Assembly (NCBI GenBank): GCA_041390365.1
Contig: JAWKQB010000002.1
Location: 624,001 to 688,000, forward strand
Length of the DNA stretch: 64,000 bases
From: Syntrophotaleaceae bacterium
GTDB taxonomy: Bacteria > Desulfobacterota > Desulfuromonadia > Desulfuromonadales > Syntrophotaleaceae
Direction of reading: 5' to 3'
Shown: piece after piece, positions 23,898 through 31,994 of the stretch
How the letters are laid out: each line of letters begins with the position of its first letter
How positions within the stretch are numbered: position 1 is the stretch's first letter
Notes under the pieces: generated by a model
What the model saw: the letters and a program-made list of their open reading frames with translations, nothing else
Database searches by the model: none
Told to the model about the DNA's origin: nothing
Position numbers and translations under genes: made by a program

Positions 23898-24130
23898 ATG
23901 AAATTAGATTATTTCACGTTATCAATTGTTTTTTTGCTGACTCTTGGTTGCGCTCCCGCAAATCCTCTTGCCAAACTGACTGAATCCAGAAGCAACTTTT
24001 TTTTAATATGGAAATTATTGACGTATCAGATTTAGAAAATATGGAATACGAGCAATTGGGGGCTGTACCGGAGTCGATTGCGAAAAGCTATGGGGGATGG
24101 ACGATATCCTGGCGAAGCCGATCAGAATGA
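23898..24130 (+). pseudogene. Frameshifted small lipoprotein remnant
   Basis: An ATG at 23898 opens 45 codons starting with a clear lipoprotein signal peptide (hydrophobic LSIVFLLTL then the LGC lipobox), ending at 24035. A second frame from 24008 to 24130 continues with 40 protein-like codons (MEIIDVSDLENMEYEQLG). A single frame change near 24000-24010, where an eight-T run lies, would join them. Together they look like one short AT-rich lipoprotein gene broken by slippage. The family is not recognised. Confidence 0.45.
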
Positions 24131-24227
24131 AGATTTCATTTGCCGCTATGGAGATCCCCGAGGAGCGATTTGGGGTCTATCTGACGGCCTGTCAGCATAA
24201 ATGTGGCGTTTCGATTTCCTTGGGTCT

Positions 24228-24506
24228 TCAGAACCTTACTTCGAACCCGTCGAACTCGTCCCTGTAGTCCTGATGTTCGATGTCCAGGTTGTCGACCCGG
24301 CTGCCGGAGGGACCCTGGCGCAGGGCGGAGAGGGCTGATTCCACATCCGCCCGGGGGCCTTCGATGATCGCCTCGACGGCACCGTCGGAACGGTTTCTGA
24401 CCCAGCCGGTGAGCTCCAGGGACTGGGCGGTGCGGCGGGTGAAATAGCGAAATCCGACCCCCTGGACCATGCCCTCGATCCTCACTGCCACTCTAATCCT
24501 GTCCAT
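24228..24506 (-). CDS. acyP: Acylphosphatase
   Basis: A 92-residue acylphosphatase, which hydrolyses carboxyl-phosphate bonds such as in acetyl phosphate. The catalytic arginine R20 is in VQGVGFRYF and the asparagine N38 in GWVRNRSDGAVEA. Length is typical. Its start overlaps the ligA stop by 14 bases, so it is the second gene of a ligA-acyP pair. Confidence 0.94.
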   Translation of the reverse strand: MDRIRVAVRIEGMVQGVGFRYFTRRTAQSLELTGWVRNRSDGAVEAIIEGPRADVESALSALRQGPSGSRVDNLDIEHQDYRDEFDGFEVRF

Positions 24507-26517
24507 TTTCGCCCATCCTTTCCAGCATCTGACCGAACTCTTCCTCGCTGAGTATGGTGATGCCCAGTTCTCTTGCCCGGTCGAGCTTGCTCCCGGCGTC
24601 GCTGCCCGCGACCACGTAATCGGTTTTTTTGCTGACCGATCCGGCGGCCCGGCCGCCGAGACGCTCTACCAGGTCCTGGGCTTCCTTGCGTTTGAATTGT
24701 ACCAGGCTGCCGGTGAATACGAAACTTTTGCCGCTCAGGGGTCCGCCGGCGCGACGGACTTCCACCTTGGGAGAAACGCCGAGTGCGGCCAGTTCCTCCA
24801 GAATCTGCCGGTTGCGCTCCTTGGCGAAGAAGTCCGTTACGCTGTCGGCGACCTGGGGGCCGACCTCGTGGATGGCCATCAACTGATCGCGATCGGCCGA
24901 AATCAGCTCCTCCAGGGAACCGAACTGGCGGGCCAGTAGCCGGGCCAGATGCTCGCCGACATGACGGATGCCCAGGGCGTAGAGCAGGCGTTCCAGAGGG
25001 CGCTGTTTACTCGCCTCGATGGCCTGCAGCAGGTTTTGGGTGGATTTTTCTCCCATGCGTTCGCAGGCCAGCAGATCCTCTTTGTCCAAACGGTACAGAT
25101 CGACGATGCTATGTACCATATCCCGCTGCAGGAGTTGCTCAAGGGTTTTTTCCCCGAGGCCGTCGATATCCATGGCCCGGCGCGAGACGAAATGCTTGAG
25201 GGCCTCCAGAACCCGGGCCGGGCAGGAGAGTTCCTGGCAGCGGGGGACGACTTCCCCTTCGAGCTTGACGACCGGACCGCCGCAGACCGGGCAGGTTTCC
25301 GGCAGAGGAACAATCTTTTCCTTGCCGGTCCGTTTTTCGGTCAGAACCCGGACTACATCCGGAATGACGTCTCCGGCCCGTTCCACGACCACCTGGTCGC
25401 CGATGCGCACATCGAGACGCTCCATTTCATCCCAGTTGTGCAGGCTGGCGCGGGAGACGGTCACACCGCTGACTTCCACCGGCCGCAGCCGGGCAACAGG
25501 GGTGATGGCACCGGTGCGGCCGACCTGGAGGAGAATGTCCTCGACCACGGTGATGGCCTGGCGAGGGGCGAATTTCCAGGCGATGGCCCAACGGGGGGTC
25601 CGGGTTTTTTCACCCAACTCCCGCTGCAGGTCGAGACTGTCGACCTTGACCACCATGCCGTCGATTTCGAAAGGCAGCTCTTCACGAATGGCTTCCAGTT
25701 GACGGAAACAGGTGATGACCTCTTCGATGCCTCGGGCTCTTTGAATTCTGTCCAGATGAACCCGCAGGCCCCATTGGCGAAGCCGGTTCAACACTTCGTA
25801 ATGGCTGGAAGGCATGGCGCCTTCCGTCAGACCGACTCCGTAGCAGCTGATCTGCAGGGGGCGTTTGGCGGTAATGCCGGAATCGAGTTGCCGCAGGCTG
25901 CCCGCGGAGGCGTTGCGGGGATTGGCGAACACCGGCTGCCCTTCCTCTTCCCGCTCCCGATTGAAAGCCTGGAAGGCCGCGAGGTCCATGTAGACCTCGC
26001 CGCGAACCTCCAGCAGCGAAGGACAGCCCTCGGCCAGAACCAGGGGAACCGTGGCTATGGTCTTGAGGTTTTCGGTGATCTTTTCGCCGGTGATGCCGTC
26101 GCCGCGGGTGGAGCCGAGTTCGAGCCGGCCTTTCCGATAGACGAGTTCCACCGCCACGCCGTCCATCTTCGGTTCACAGACATAATCGATCGATTCCTGC
26201 CGGGCCAGAAACCGCCGGATCCGCTCGTCGAACTCACGCATCTCCTTTTCGTCGAAGGCGTTTTCGAGGGAGAGCATCGGCAGGCTGTGCCGGATGGAGG
26301 TGAATTTCTCCAGCGGCGGCGCGCCGATCCGCTGGGAAGGGGAGGTGGGGGTGACCAGCTCGGGAAACCGCTCTTCGATTGTCTGCAGCTCCCGGAACAT
26401 TTGGTCGTATTCGGCATCGGATACTTCCGGCCGATCGTAGACGTAGTAGAGGGTGTTGTGACGGTGGAGTTCGGCGCTGAGTTCCTTGTGGCGGGCGGCA
26501 GCCTGTTCTTTGTTCAT
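24493..26517 (-). CDS. ligA: NAD-dependent DNA ligase LigA
   Basis: LigA seals nicks in replication and repair using NAD+. The 674-residue protein has domain Ia, the adenylated lysine K117 in CEPKMDG, the nucleotidyltransferase and OB domains, a four-cysteine zinc finger (CPVCGGP...CQELSCPARV), helix-hairpin-helix repeats and a C-terminal BRCT domain (LSGKSFVFTGSL...). ATG at 26517 has AAGGAT upstream; a longer frame to 26670 is only the translated hexamer repeat. Length is typical (about 670). Confidence 0.97.
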   Translation of the reverse strand: MNKEQAAARHKELSAELHRHNTLYYVYDRPEVSDAEYDQMFRELQTIEERFPELVTPTSPSQRIGAPPLEKFTSIRHSLPMLSLENAFDEKEMREFDERIRRFLARQESIDYVCEPKMDGVAVELVYRKGRLELGSTRGDGITGEKITENLKTIATVPLVLAEGCPSLLEVRGEVYMDLAAFQAFNREREEEGQPVFANPRNASAGSLRQLDSGITAKRPLQISCYGVGLTEGAMPSSHYEVLNRLRQWGLRVHLDRIQRARGIEEVITCFRQLEAIREELPFEIDGMVVKVDSLDLQRELGEKTRTPRWAIAWKFAPRQAITVVEDILLQVGRTGAITPVARLRPVEVSGVTVSRASLHNWDEMERLDVRIGDQVVVERAGDVIPDVVRVLTEKRTGKEKIVPLPETCPVCGGPVVKLEGEVVPRCQELSCPARVLEALKHFVSRRAMDIDGLGEKTLEQLLQRDMVHSIVDLYRLDKEDLLACERMGEKSTQNLLQAIEASKQRPLERLLYALGIRHVGEHLARLLARQFGSLEELISADRDQLMAIHEVGPQVADSVTDFFAKERNRQILEELAALGVSPKVEVRRAGGPLSGKSFVFTGSLVQFKRKEAQDLVERLGGRAAGSVSKKTDYVVAGSDAGSKLDRARELGITILSEEEFGQMLERMGENGQD

Positions 26518-26602
26518 CGGATATCCTTCGTTGTTTTGGCAGATGGAATGCCTTATAGCATATGGTGGAAGGATGATAAAGAGCATTGGCCCGATCCTAT
26601 CC

Positions 26603-26644
26603 AAATCGAAATCGAAATCGGGATCGGGATCGGGATCGGGATGG
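26603..26644. repeat. Hexamer tandem repeats (GAAATC / GGGATC)
   Basis: Two to three AAATCG units followed by four GGATCG units between ligA and the corC-like gene. Similar units occur at 41981-42016 and 48559-48582. Confidence 0.85.
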
Positions 26645-26763
26645 CTTTTGATCTTGCCTTTGCCCCTCACCCCTCACTCAATTAAAGAAAGATTGTTTTT
26701 GCTCCCCCCTTCAAGTAAACTCCGGGGGCAAAAGATTAGAGAAAAAAGTATAAGGAGAACCGG

Positions 26764-28023
26764 ATGTTCGATAATCCGTATCTGTATTTTGCCGTTCTGG
26801 GCGGGCTGATATTACTGTCGGCTTTTTTCTCCGGATCAGAAACGGCCCTATTGAGCCTGGATACCCTGCGCATCAAGTATCTGGTGCATAAAAAACGGCG
26901 GGGAGCCCAGCAGCTGGAGGCCATCCGGCAGCATCCCGACCAGTTGCTCAGCGCCATTCTCATCGGCAACAACCTGGTCAACATTGCCGCGTCGGTTTTC
27001 GCCACAGCACTTTTTGTGCAGCTGTTCGGCGATCATGGTGAACTGGTGACCATTCTCCTGCTGACCCCGGTCATCCTGATCCTGGCCGAAATTGCTCCCA
27101 AGACCTTTGCCGCCCATAATCCCGAGCGGGTTTCATTTCTGGTCCTCGGTCCGATCCGCATGGTGATGCTGCTGCTCAAGCCGCTGATCTGGGTGGTGAC
27201 GGGCATCTCCAGGCTGATGACCCGCTTCACCAGCAGTGAAGCCGAACGGGGCCTGATTTCGGAAGACGAAATCCGGGCCATGATCTCGGTCGGAGAGGCC
27301 TCCGGGGTGGTCGGGCGGGACAAGCGCCGCATGCTGCACGGCATTTTCGACCTGTCCCAGATCCGCGCCCGTGATGTCATGATTCCCCGCACGGAAGTGG
27401 TCGGCATCGAGGTCTCCACCCCCTTTGCCGAAGCCCTGGAGATCGCACAGCAGGCCCGGCATTCGCGCTTTCCCGTTTATGAGGGAAGTCTGGACGAGGT
27501 GGTAGGGGTCATCCATAGCAAGGATATCCTCAAGTTTGTCGGCCGCCCGGAGGAGTTTTCTCTGCGGGATGAGGCGAGACCGCCCTATTTCGTGCCCGAA
27601 TCGAAACGCATCAATACCCTGCTGCAGTCCTTTCGCCAAAAACACATCCATCTGGCGATGGTGGTGGACGAGTATGGCGGGGTCGAGGGGATCGTGACCC
27701 TGGAGGACATCGTCGAGGAGATCGTCGGCGACATCCAGGACGAATACGATACCGAAGAGGTGCTGATCCGGGAAATGTCCTTCGGCCGCTACATGGTCGA
27801 CGGCAGCGTCTCGCTGCGCGTCATCAATCAGAAATTCGGCTTGCAACTGTCCGAGGAACATGCCAACACCCTGGCCGGATTTCTGCTTCATTGCCTCGGC
27901 AGCATTCCCCGACAGGGGGATTGCTGTGAGGCCCAGGGCGTGTCCTTCACCGTCCGGCGGGTGGTCGATCGCCGTGTGGAAGGGATTGAGATGGTCCTGC
28001 CCGACACGTCCCCCCGCGCCTGA
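26764..28023 (+). CDS. CorC/HlyC-type CNNM transporter-like protein
   Basis: A 419-residue membrane protein with the DUF21/CNNM transmembrane domain (helices near 7-27, 65-110 and 125-150), a CBS pair (IPRTEVVGIEVSTPF... and MVVDEYGGVEGIVTLEDI), and a C-terminal CorC_HlyC domain. Members act in Mg2+ or Na+-linked efflux or are named gliding-motility GldE/HlyC-like proteins. The exact ion is unknown. ATAAGGAGAA precedes the ATG. A terminator follows, so it forms its own unit before the dcw cluster. Confidence 0.88.
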   Translation: MFDNPYLYFAVLGGLILLSAFFSGSETALLSLDTLRIKYLVHKKRRGAQQLEAIRQHPDQLLSAILIGNNLVNIAASVFATALFVQLFGDHGELVTILLLTPVILILAEIAPKTFAAHNPERVSFLVLGPIRMVMLLLKPLIWVVTGISRLMTRFTSSEAERGLISEDEIRAMISVGEASGVVGRDKRRMLHGIFDLSQIRARDVMIPRTEVVGIEVSTPFAEALEIAQQARHSRFPVYEGSLDEVVGVIHSKDILKFVGRPEEFSLRDEARPPYFVPESKRINTLLQSFRQKHIHLAMVVDEYGGVEGIVTLEDIVEEIVGDIQDEYDTEEVLIREMSFGRYMVDGSVSLRVINQKFGLQLSEEHANTLAGFLLHCLGSIPRQGDCCEAQGVSFTVRRVVDRRVEGIEMVLPDTSPRA

Positions 28024-28075
28024 CCCACCGCAGGTCCCTGCCGACCCTCATCCCCACAAAATGTCCCCCGTGCGC

Positions 28076-28099
28076 AGCCCTCCCAAAGGAGGGCTTTTT
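28076..28099 (+). terminator. Intrinsic terminator after the CorC-like gene
   Basis: AGCCCTCC pairs with GGAGGGCT around CAAA, followed by TTTT and further T-rich bases. Confidence 0.92.
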
Positions 28100-28146
28100 G
28101 CGTTTTTCCCACTTTTCTAAACCCTTAAAAAATTAGAAAAATCACC

Positions 28147-28175
28147 TTGACACAGGCGTGGCGCGCCGCTATAGT
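28147..28175 (+). promoter_or_regulatory. Promoter of the dcw cluster
   Basis: TTGACA (28147-28152) and TATAGT (28170-28175) are separated by 17 bases, 49 bases upstream of the mraZ start. This is the same consensus pair as the ffh promoter. Confidence 0.85.
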
Positions 28176-28223
28176 TTGGCAAAAGGTGGGGAATGGTGTT
28201 AAATTTGGCCAGGATGGCTACGG

Positions 28224-28676
28224 ATGAACTTCCAGGGGGAATTCAACAACGCGATCGACGCCAAAGGCAGGGCGAGCATTCCGGCTCGATTCCGGGAAAT
28301 ACTGGCCCAGCAATATGGCGACGAGCGTCTCATCGTGACCCAGAACAGGGGAGGGCTGGTCGCCTTTCCCGTCCCTGAATGGGATAAGTTTCTGGAGAAC
28401 GTCCAAAAAATGCCCCCCGGCCAGGCAAGGGAAGATGTCAATCTGACCCTTATTTCTCCGGCCGTAGCCTGTACTTTCGACAAGCAGGGCCGCATTCAGC
28501 TGAGCAAGGCATTGCGCGATTACTCCGGTCTGGACGGAGATGTCCGGGAAATCGTGGTGGTCGGTTCCTTCAACAAGATACTGGTCTGGAACCGGGCCAA
28601 ACACGCCGAAATGCGCAGAAGTGCCGAGGCGCGGCTCGAATCGGATCCTCAGACCCTCTTCGATCTGGGATTCTGA
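28224..28676 (+). CDS. mraZ: Transcriptional regulator MraZ
   Basis: A 150-residue protein with two AbrB-like half domains; MraZ binds its own promoter region and regulates the dcw operon. The start FQGEFNNAIDAKGRASIPARFRE and the second half TFDKQGRIQLSKALRDYSGL match the family. It is the first gene of the cluster and has a promoter directly upstream. Length is typical. Confidence 0.95.
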   Translation: MNFQGEFNNAIDAKGRASIPARFREILAQQYGDERLIVTQNRGGLVAFPVPEWDKFLENVQKMPPGQAREDVNLTLISPAVACTFDKQGRIQLSKALRDYSGLDGDVREIVVVGSFNKILVWNRAKHAEMRRSAEARLESDPQTLFDLGF

Positions 28677-28679
28677 TTT

Positions 28680-29624
28680 TTGGACAAACCGGCCTTTCAG
28701 CATGCATCGGTCATGGCGGACGAGGTTCTGTCCTGTCTTCAGCCCAGACCGGGAGAGATCTTTCTCGACGGCACTGTCGGCGGCGGCGGCCATTCCCGCC
28801 TGATTCTGGAAGCGATGGCCCCCGATGGCCGCCTGATCGGCCTGGATCGCGACCCGGAAGCCCTCGACGAAGCCGCCAAGGTGCTGGCACCCTACGGAGA
28901 CCGGGTGGTGCTGCTGCACCGCAATTTCAGCGAGGTTGGTCAGGTTCTGAAGGAATTGGGCATCGAGGCCCTGGACGGACTGCTTCTCGATCTGGGTGTT
29001 TCCTCCTATCAGCTCGACGCCCCTCACCGAGGTTTTTCCTTCCGGACCGATGCGCCCCTCGACATGCGCATGGATCCCACGGCCGGAGCAACGGCGGCAG
29101 ATATTCTACGGGAATACGATGCCGACGACCTGGCGGACATCTTCCGGCAGTACGGGGAAGAACGGTATGCCCGGCGCATTGCCCGGCGCATCGTTCAGGT
29201 CCGGGGCGACGCCCCGATCACGACCACCAGCCAATTGGCCGAACTCGTACAGGACAGTGTTCCCCGCGGCCGGGTGCCGGCCCGCATTCACCCGGCGACC
29301 CGGGTTTTCCAGGCTCTGCGGATCTTTGTCAACAGGGAGTTGGAGCATGTCGAGCAGGGCTTGAGAGACGGGTTGTCGAGTCTGCGGCCCGGAGGACGAA
29401 TGGCGGTCATCAGTTTTCACTCCCTGGAAGATCGCATCGTCAAACACCTGTTTCGGCAGGAAGCGAAGGATTGTCTTTGCCCTCCCGGGCTGCCCGTCTG
29501 CGTTTGCGGCCATCGAGCCCGGGTCAGGCTCCTGAACGGCAAGGGATTGAGGGCGGGGGAGCCGGAGGTGGCAGAAAATCCCCGGGCACGCAGCGCGATC
29601 CTTCGTGCCGTACAGCGGATCTGA
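28680..29624 (+). CDS. rsmH: 16S rRNA (cytosine-1402-N4)-methyltransferase RsmH
   Basis: RsmH (MraW) methylates N4 of C1402 in 16S rRNA, the same base that RsmI modifies. The 314-residue protein has the SAM motif FLDGTVGGGGHSRLIL, LLLDLGVSSYQLD and ISFHSLEDRIVKH. A TTG at 28680 is taken as start because the conserved HASVMADEVL needs it; the first ATG would cut into this motif. It follows mraZ after three bases. Confidence 0.95.
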   Translation: MDKPAFQHASVMADEVLSCLQPRPGEIFLDGTVGGGGHSRLILEAMAPDGRLIGLDRDPEALDEAAKVLAPYGDRVVLLHRNFSEVGQVLKELGIEALDGLLLDLGVSSYQLDAPHRGFSFRTDAPLDMRMDPTAGATAADILREYDADDLADIFRQYGEERYARRIARRIVQVRGDAPITTTSQLAELVQDSVPRGRVPARIHPATRVFQALRIFVNRELEHVEQGLRDGLSSLRPGGRMAVISFHSLEDRIVKHLFRQEAKDCLCPPGLPVCVCGHRARVRLLNGKGLRAGEPEVAENPRARSAILRAVQRI

Positions 29625-29669
29625 TTGGATTGGTTTTACCCTTTTCAGGGCTCATCGATGGAGGAAATC

Positions 29670-29990
29670 ATGTCGGATACCCTTCTCAGACCCGTCCCCA
29701 AAGTCCAGAGTCTGGCTCCAGGCCGACCGCGACTTGCCCGGGTTTTTCTTTTCCTTGCCGTCCTTCTCATTGTTTCCCTGTTCTTTGTCTGGTCCCGTCT
29801 GCAGATGGTCGGGCTTCAGTACGACATATCGCGCCTCGAAAGCCGTTTGCGGGAGGTGCGGCGCGAGGTCCGCTGTCTCCACCTGGAGGTGGCCAGTCTG
29901 CGAAGCCCCGCCAGGATTGAAAAAGTGGCTTTCTCAAGTATTGGATTGCGGAATCCGTCCCCGAGCCAGGTGATCTACGTCAAGAGATGA
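29670..29990 (+). CDS. ftsL: Cell division protein FtsL-like
   Basis: A 106-residue bitopic membrane protein: cytoplasmic N terminus, hydrophobic segment near residues 26-46, then a coiled-coil periplasmic part (LQYDISRLESRLREVRREVR). Sequence conservation in FtsL is low; the call rests on topology and on the place between rsmH and ftsI. The ATG at 29670 follows GGAGG by five bases; an in-frame upstream start is weaker. It overlaps ftsI by four bases (ATGA). Confidence 0.82.
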   Translation: MSDTLLRPVPKVQSLAPGRPRLARVFLFLAVLLIVSLFFVWSRLQMVGLQYDISRLESRLREVRREVRCLHLEVASLRSPARIEKVAFSSIGLRNPSPSQVIYVKR

Positions 29991-31963
29991 AAAAGCGTCC
30001 GTGGAGCAGCTTCAGAATACGGCTGGTGGGTTATGGCTTTATGCTGGCCTTCGGCCTGATCGGCTACCGGGCCCTGAGCCTGCAGGTGCTGCGCCACGAG
30101 CAGTTTGAAACCCGCGCCCAACGCCAGTATCAGCGCATCGTCAAGCTGCCTCCGCAGAGGGGTACCATCTATGACCGCAACGGGGAGGAGCTGGCTCTGA
30201 GCACGGCGGTCGATTCGATCTTTGTCGAACCCCGGCACGTCGAAGATGTGGAGAAAACGGCTCGATCCCTTGCCACGGCTCTCTCCATCCCCTACGGGCA
30301 GATCAAAAAAAAGCTGGTGTCCGACAAAAGTTTCTTTTGGATCAAGCGTCAGGTGACGCCAAAGGAGAGTGAAAGGGTCAGGGAGCTCGGCCTGGCAGGG
30401 ATCGGATTTACCCGGGAACATCGGCGCTACTACCCCAACTCGGAACTGGGCAGTCAAATCATCGGATTTACCGGGTTGGACCCCAAGGGGCTCGAGGGTC
30501 TGGAACTGCATTACGACTCGCTGATCCTGGGCGAAAGCAGCTTTCTGGTAACGGAAAAGGACGCCCGCGGCAAGGGGCTTTCCTACTCCGATGGGATGGT
30601 GCAGGGCGGCAGGCCGGGGCACAGCCTCTACCTGACCCTGGACAAGAATCTGCAGTACATCGCCGAAAAGGAGCTGGCGGCCGGTATTGCGGAAAACAGG
30701 GCCAAAGCCGGATCGGCAGTCGTTCTTGATCCGCGCACCGGGGAAATCCTGGCCATGGCCAATCAGCCGATCTACAACCCCAACGCCTTTCACAAGAGCC
30801 GTTCCGTACAGAGGCGAAACCGGGCAGTCTGTGATATTTACGAGCCGGGCTCTACCATGAAACCCTTTCTGGTGGCAGCGGCGCTCAATGAAAAGATCGT
30901 CAGGCCCGACCAGAAATTCTACTGCGAAAACGGGCGCTATCGCGTCGGCGGTCGCGTCGTTCATGACACCAAGAAATATGAAACCTTGACGGTGGCCGAA
31001 ATTCTCAAGTTCAGCTCGAATATCGGGTCGGCAAAAATCGGCAAGTCTTTGGGGCGGGAGTCATTGTACCGCTACCTGACCAATTTCGGGTTCGGAGCGC
31101 CTACCGGAATCGATTTTCCGGGTGAGGGAGCCGGCCTGCTGCGCCGTCCCGAAAAGTGGTTCGAAGCCGATCTGGCCAATATTTCCTTCGGCCAGGGCGT
31201 GGGCGTCACCTCCCTCCAGTTGGCTCAGGCGACAGCGGCGATAGCAAACGGCGGAACCCTCATGCAGGCCGATCTGGTGAAGCAGGTGGTCGATCCCTAT
31301 GGCGAGATTGTGGAGATCCGGGAGCCCCGTGCGGTAAGGCGCGTGGTTTCCCCTGAGGTTGCCCGGCAGGTCCGGGATATGATGATCTCGGTCACTGATG
31401 CGGATGGAACCGGCAGCAAATCCGGGGTGCCCGGTTACAGGGTTGCCGGCAAGACCGGCACGGCGCAGAAGGTCGATCCGGTAACGGGGGGATATTCCGC
31501 CGACAAACGGGTGTCGTCCTTTGTCGGTTTCGTGCCGGCAATGGACCCGAGACTGGTCATCCTGGTGATTGTCGACGAACCTGACGGGCAGACTTACGGG
31601 GGTTTGGTTGCCGCCCCGGTCTTCTCCCGGATTGCGGAGCAGTCCCTCCGGTATCTCCATATCGAGCCGACCGAACCCGACTCCAGACCCTCGCTGCTGA
31701 CTGAGAAAGAGGAGGTTCGCCTGATTGCCGCCAATGCTGTTAGAGAAGCTGAGCAGCTGCAGAATAAGGAAGAAGAGGGGCAGTTGGGGATGATGCCGGA
31801 TTGTATCGGCATGAGCGGGCGACAGGTTTTGAAAACCATGGAGCGACTGGGGCTGAATATCAAGCTCAAGGGCAGCGGGCGAGTTGTCGAGCAGTACCCG
31901 GGAGCCCTGCAGCCCATCCGCTATGGCAGCGAAGTATGGGTGGAATTGGCACCGCCAACCTGA
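29987..31963 (+). CDS. ftsI: Septal peptidoglycan transpeptidase FtsI (PBP3) with PASTA domain
   Basis: FtsI cross-links septal peptidoglycan with FtsW. The 658-residue protein has an N-terminal membrane anchor (about 14-32), a PBP dimer domain and the transpeptidase domain with STMK (S289-K292), SSN (343-345) and KTGT (489-492). The last 70 residues (MPDCIGMSGRQVLKTMERL...VEQYPGALQPIRYGS) form one PASTA domain. PASTA domains are usual in Gram-positive PBPs but also seen in some deltaproteobacterial FtsI proteins. Confidence 0.95.
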   Translation: MKKRPWSSFRIRLVGYGFMLAFGLIGYRALSLQVLRHEQFETRAQRQYQRIVKLPPQRGTIYDRNGEELALSTAVDSIFVEPRHVEDVEKTARSLATALSIPYGQIKKKLVSDKSFFWIKRQVTPKESERVRELGLAGIGFTREHRRYYPNSELGSQIIGFTGLDPKGLEGLELHYDSLILGESSFLVTEKDARGKGLSYSDGMVQGGRPGHSLYLTLDKNLQYIAEKELAAGIAENRAKAGSAVVLDPRTGEILAMANQPIYNPNAFHKSRSVQRRNRAVCDIYEPGSTMKPFLVAAALNEKIVRPDQKFYCENGRYRVGGRVVHDTKKYETLTVAEILKFSSNIGSAKIGKSLGRESLYRYLTNFGFGAPTGIDFPGEGAGLLRRPEKWFEADLANISFGQGVGVTSLQLAQATAAIANGGTLMQADLVKQVVDPYGEIVEIREPRAVRRVVSPEVARQVRDMMISVTDADGTGSKSGVPGYRVAGKTGTAQKVDPVTGGYSADKRVSSFVGFVPAMDPRLVILVIVDEPDGQTYGGLVAAPVFSRIAEQSLRYLHIEPTEPDSRPSLLTEKEEVRLIAANAVREAEQLQNKEEEGQLGMMPDCIGMSGRQVLKTMERLGLNIKLKGSGRVVEQYPGALQPIRYGSEVWVELAPPT

Positions 31964-31994
31964 AAAATACCTTTTGACTTTTAGGGTCAGGGAT

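Noticed and set aside
28176..28223. MraZ operator boxes (repeated TGGGN) before mraZ
   Set aside because: Only one TGGGG (28187-28191) is present; the 10-base-spaced repeats that define the operator are not visible.
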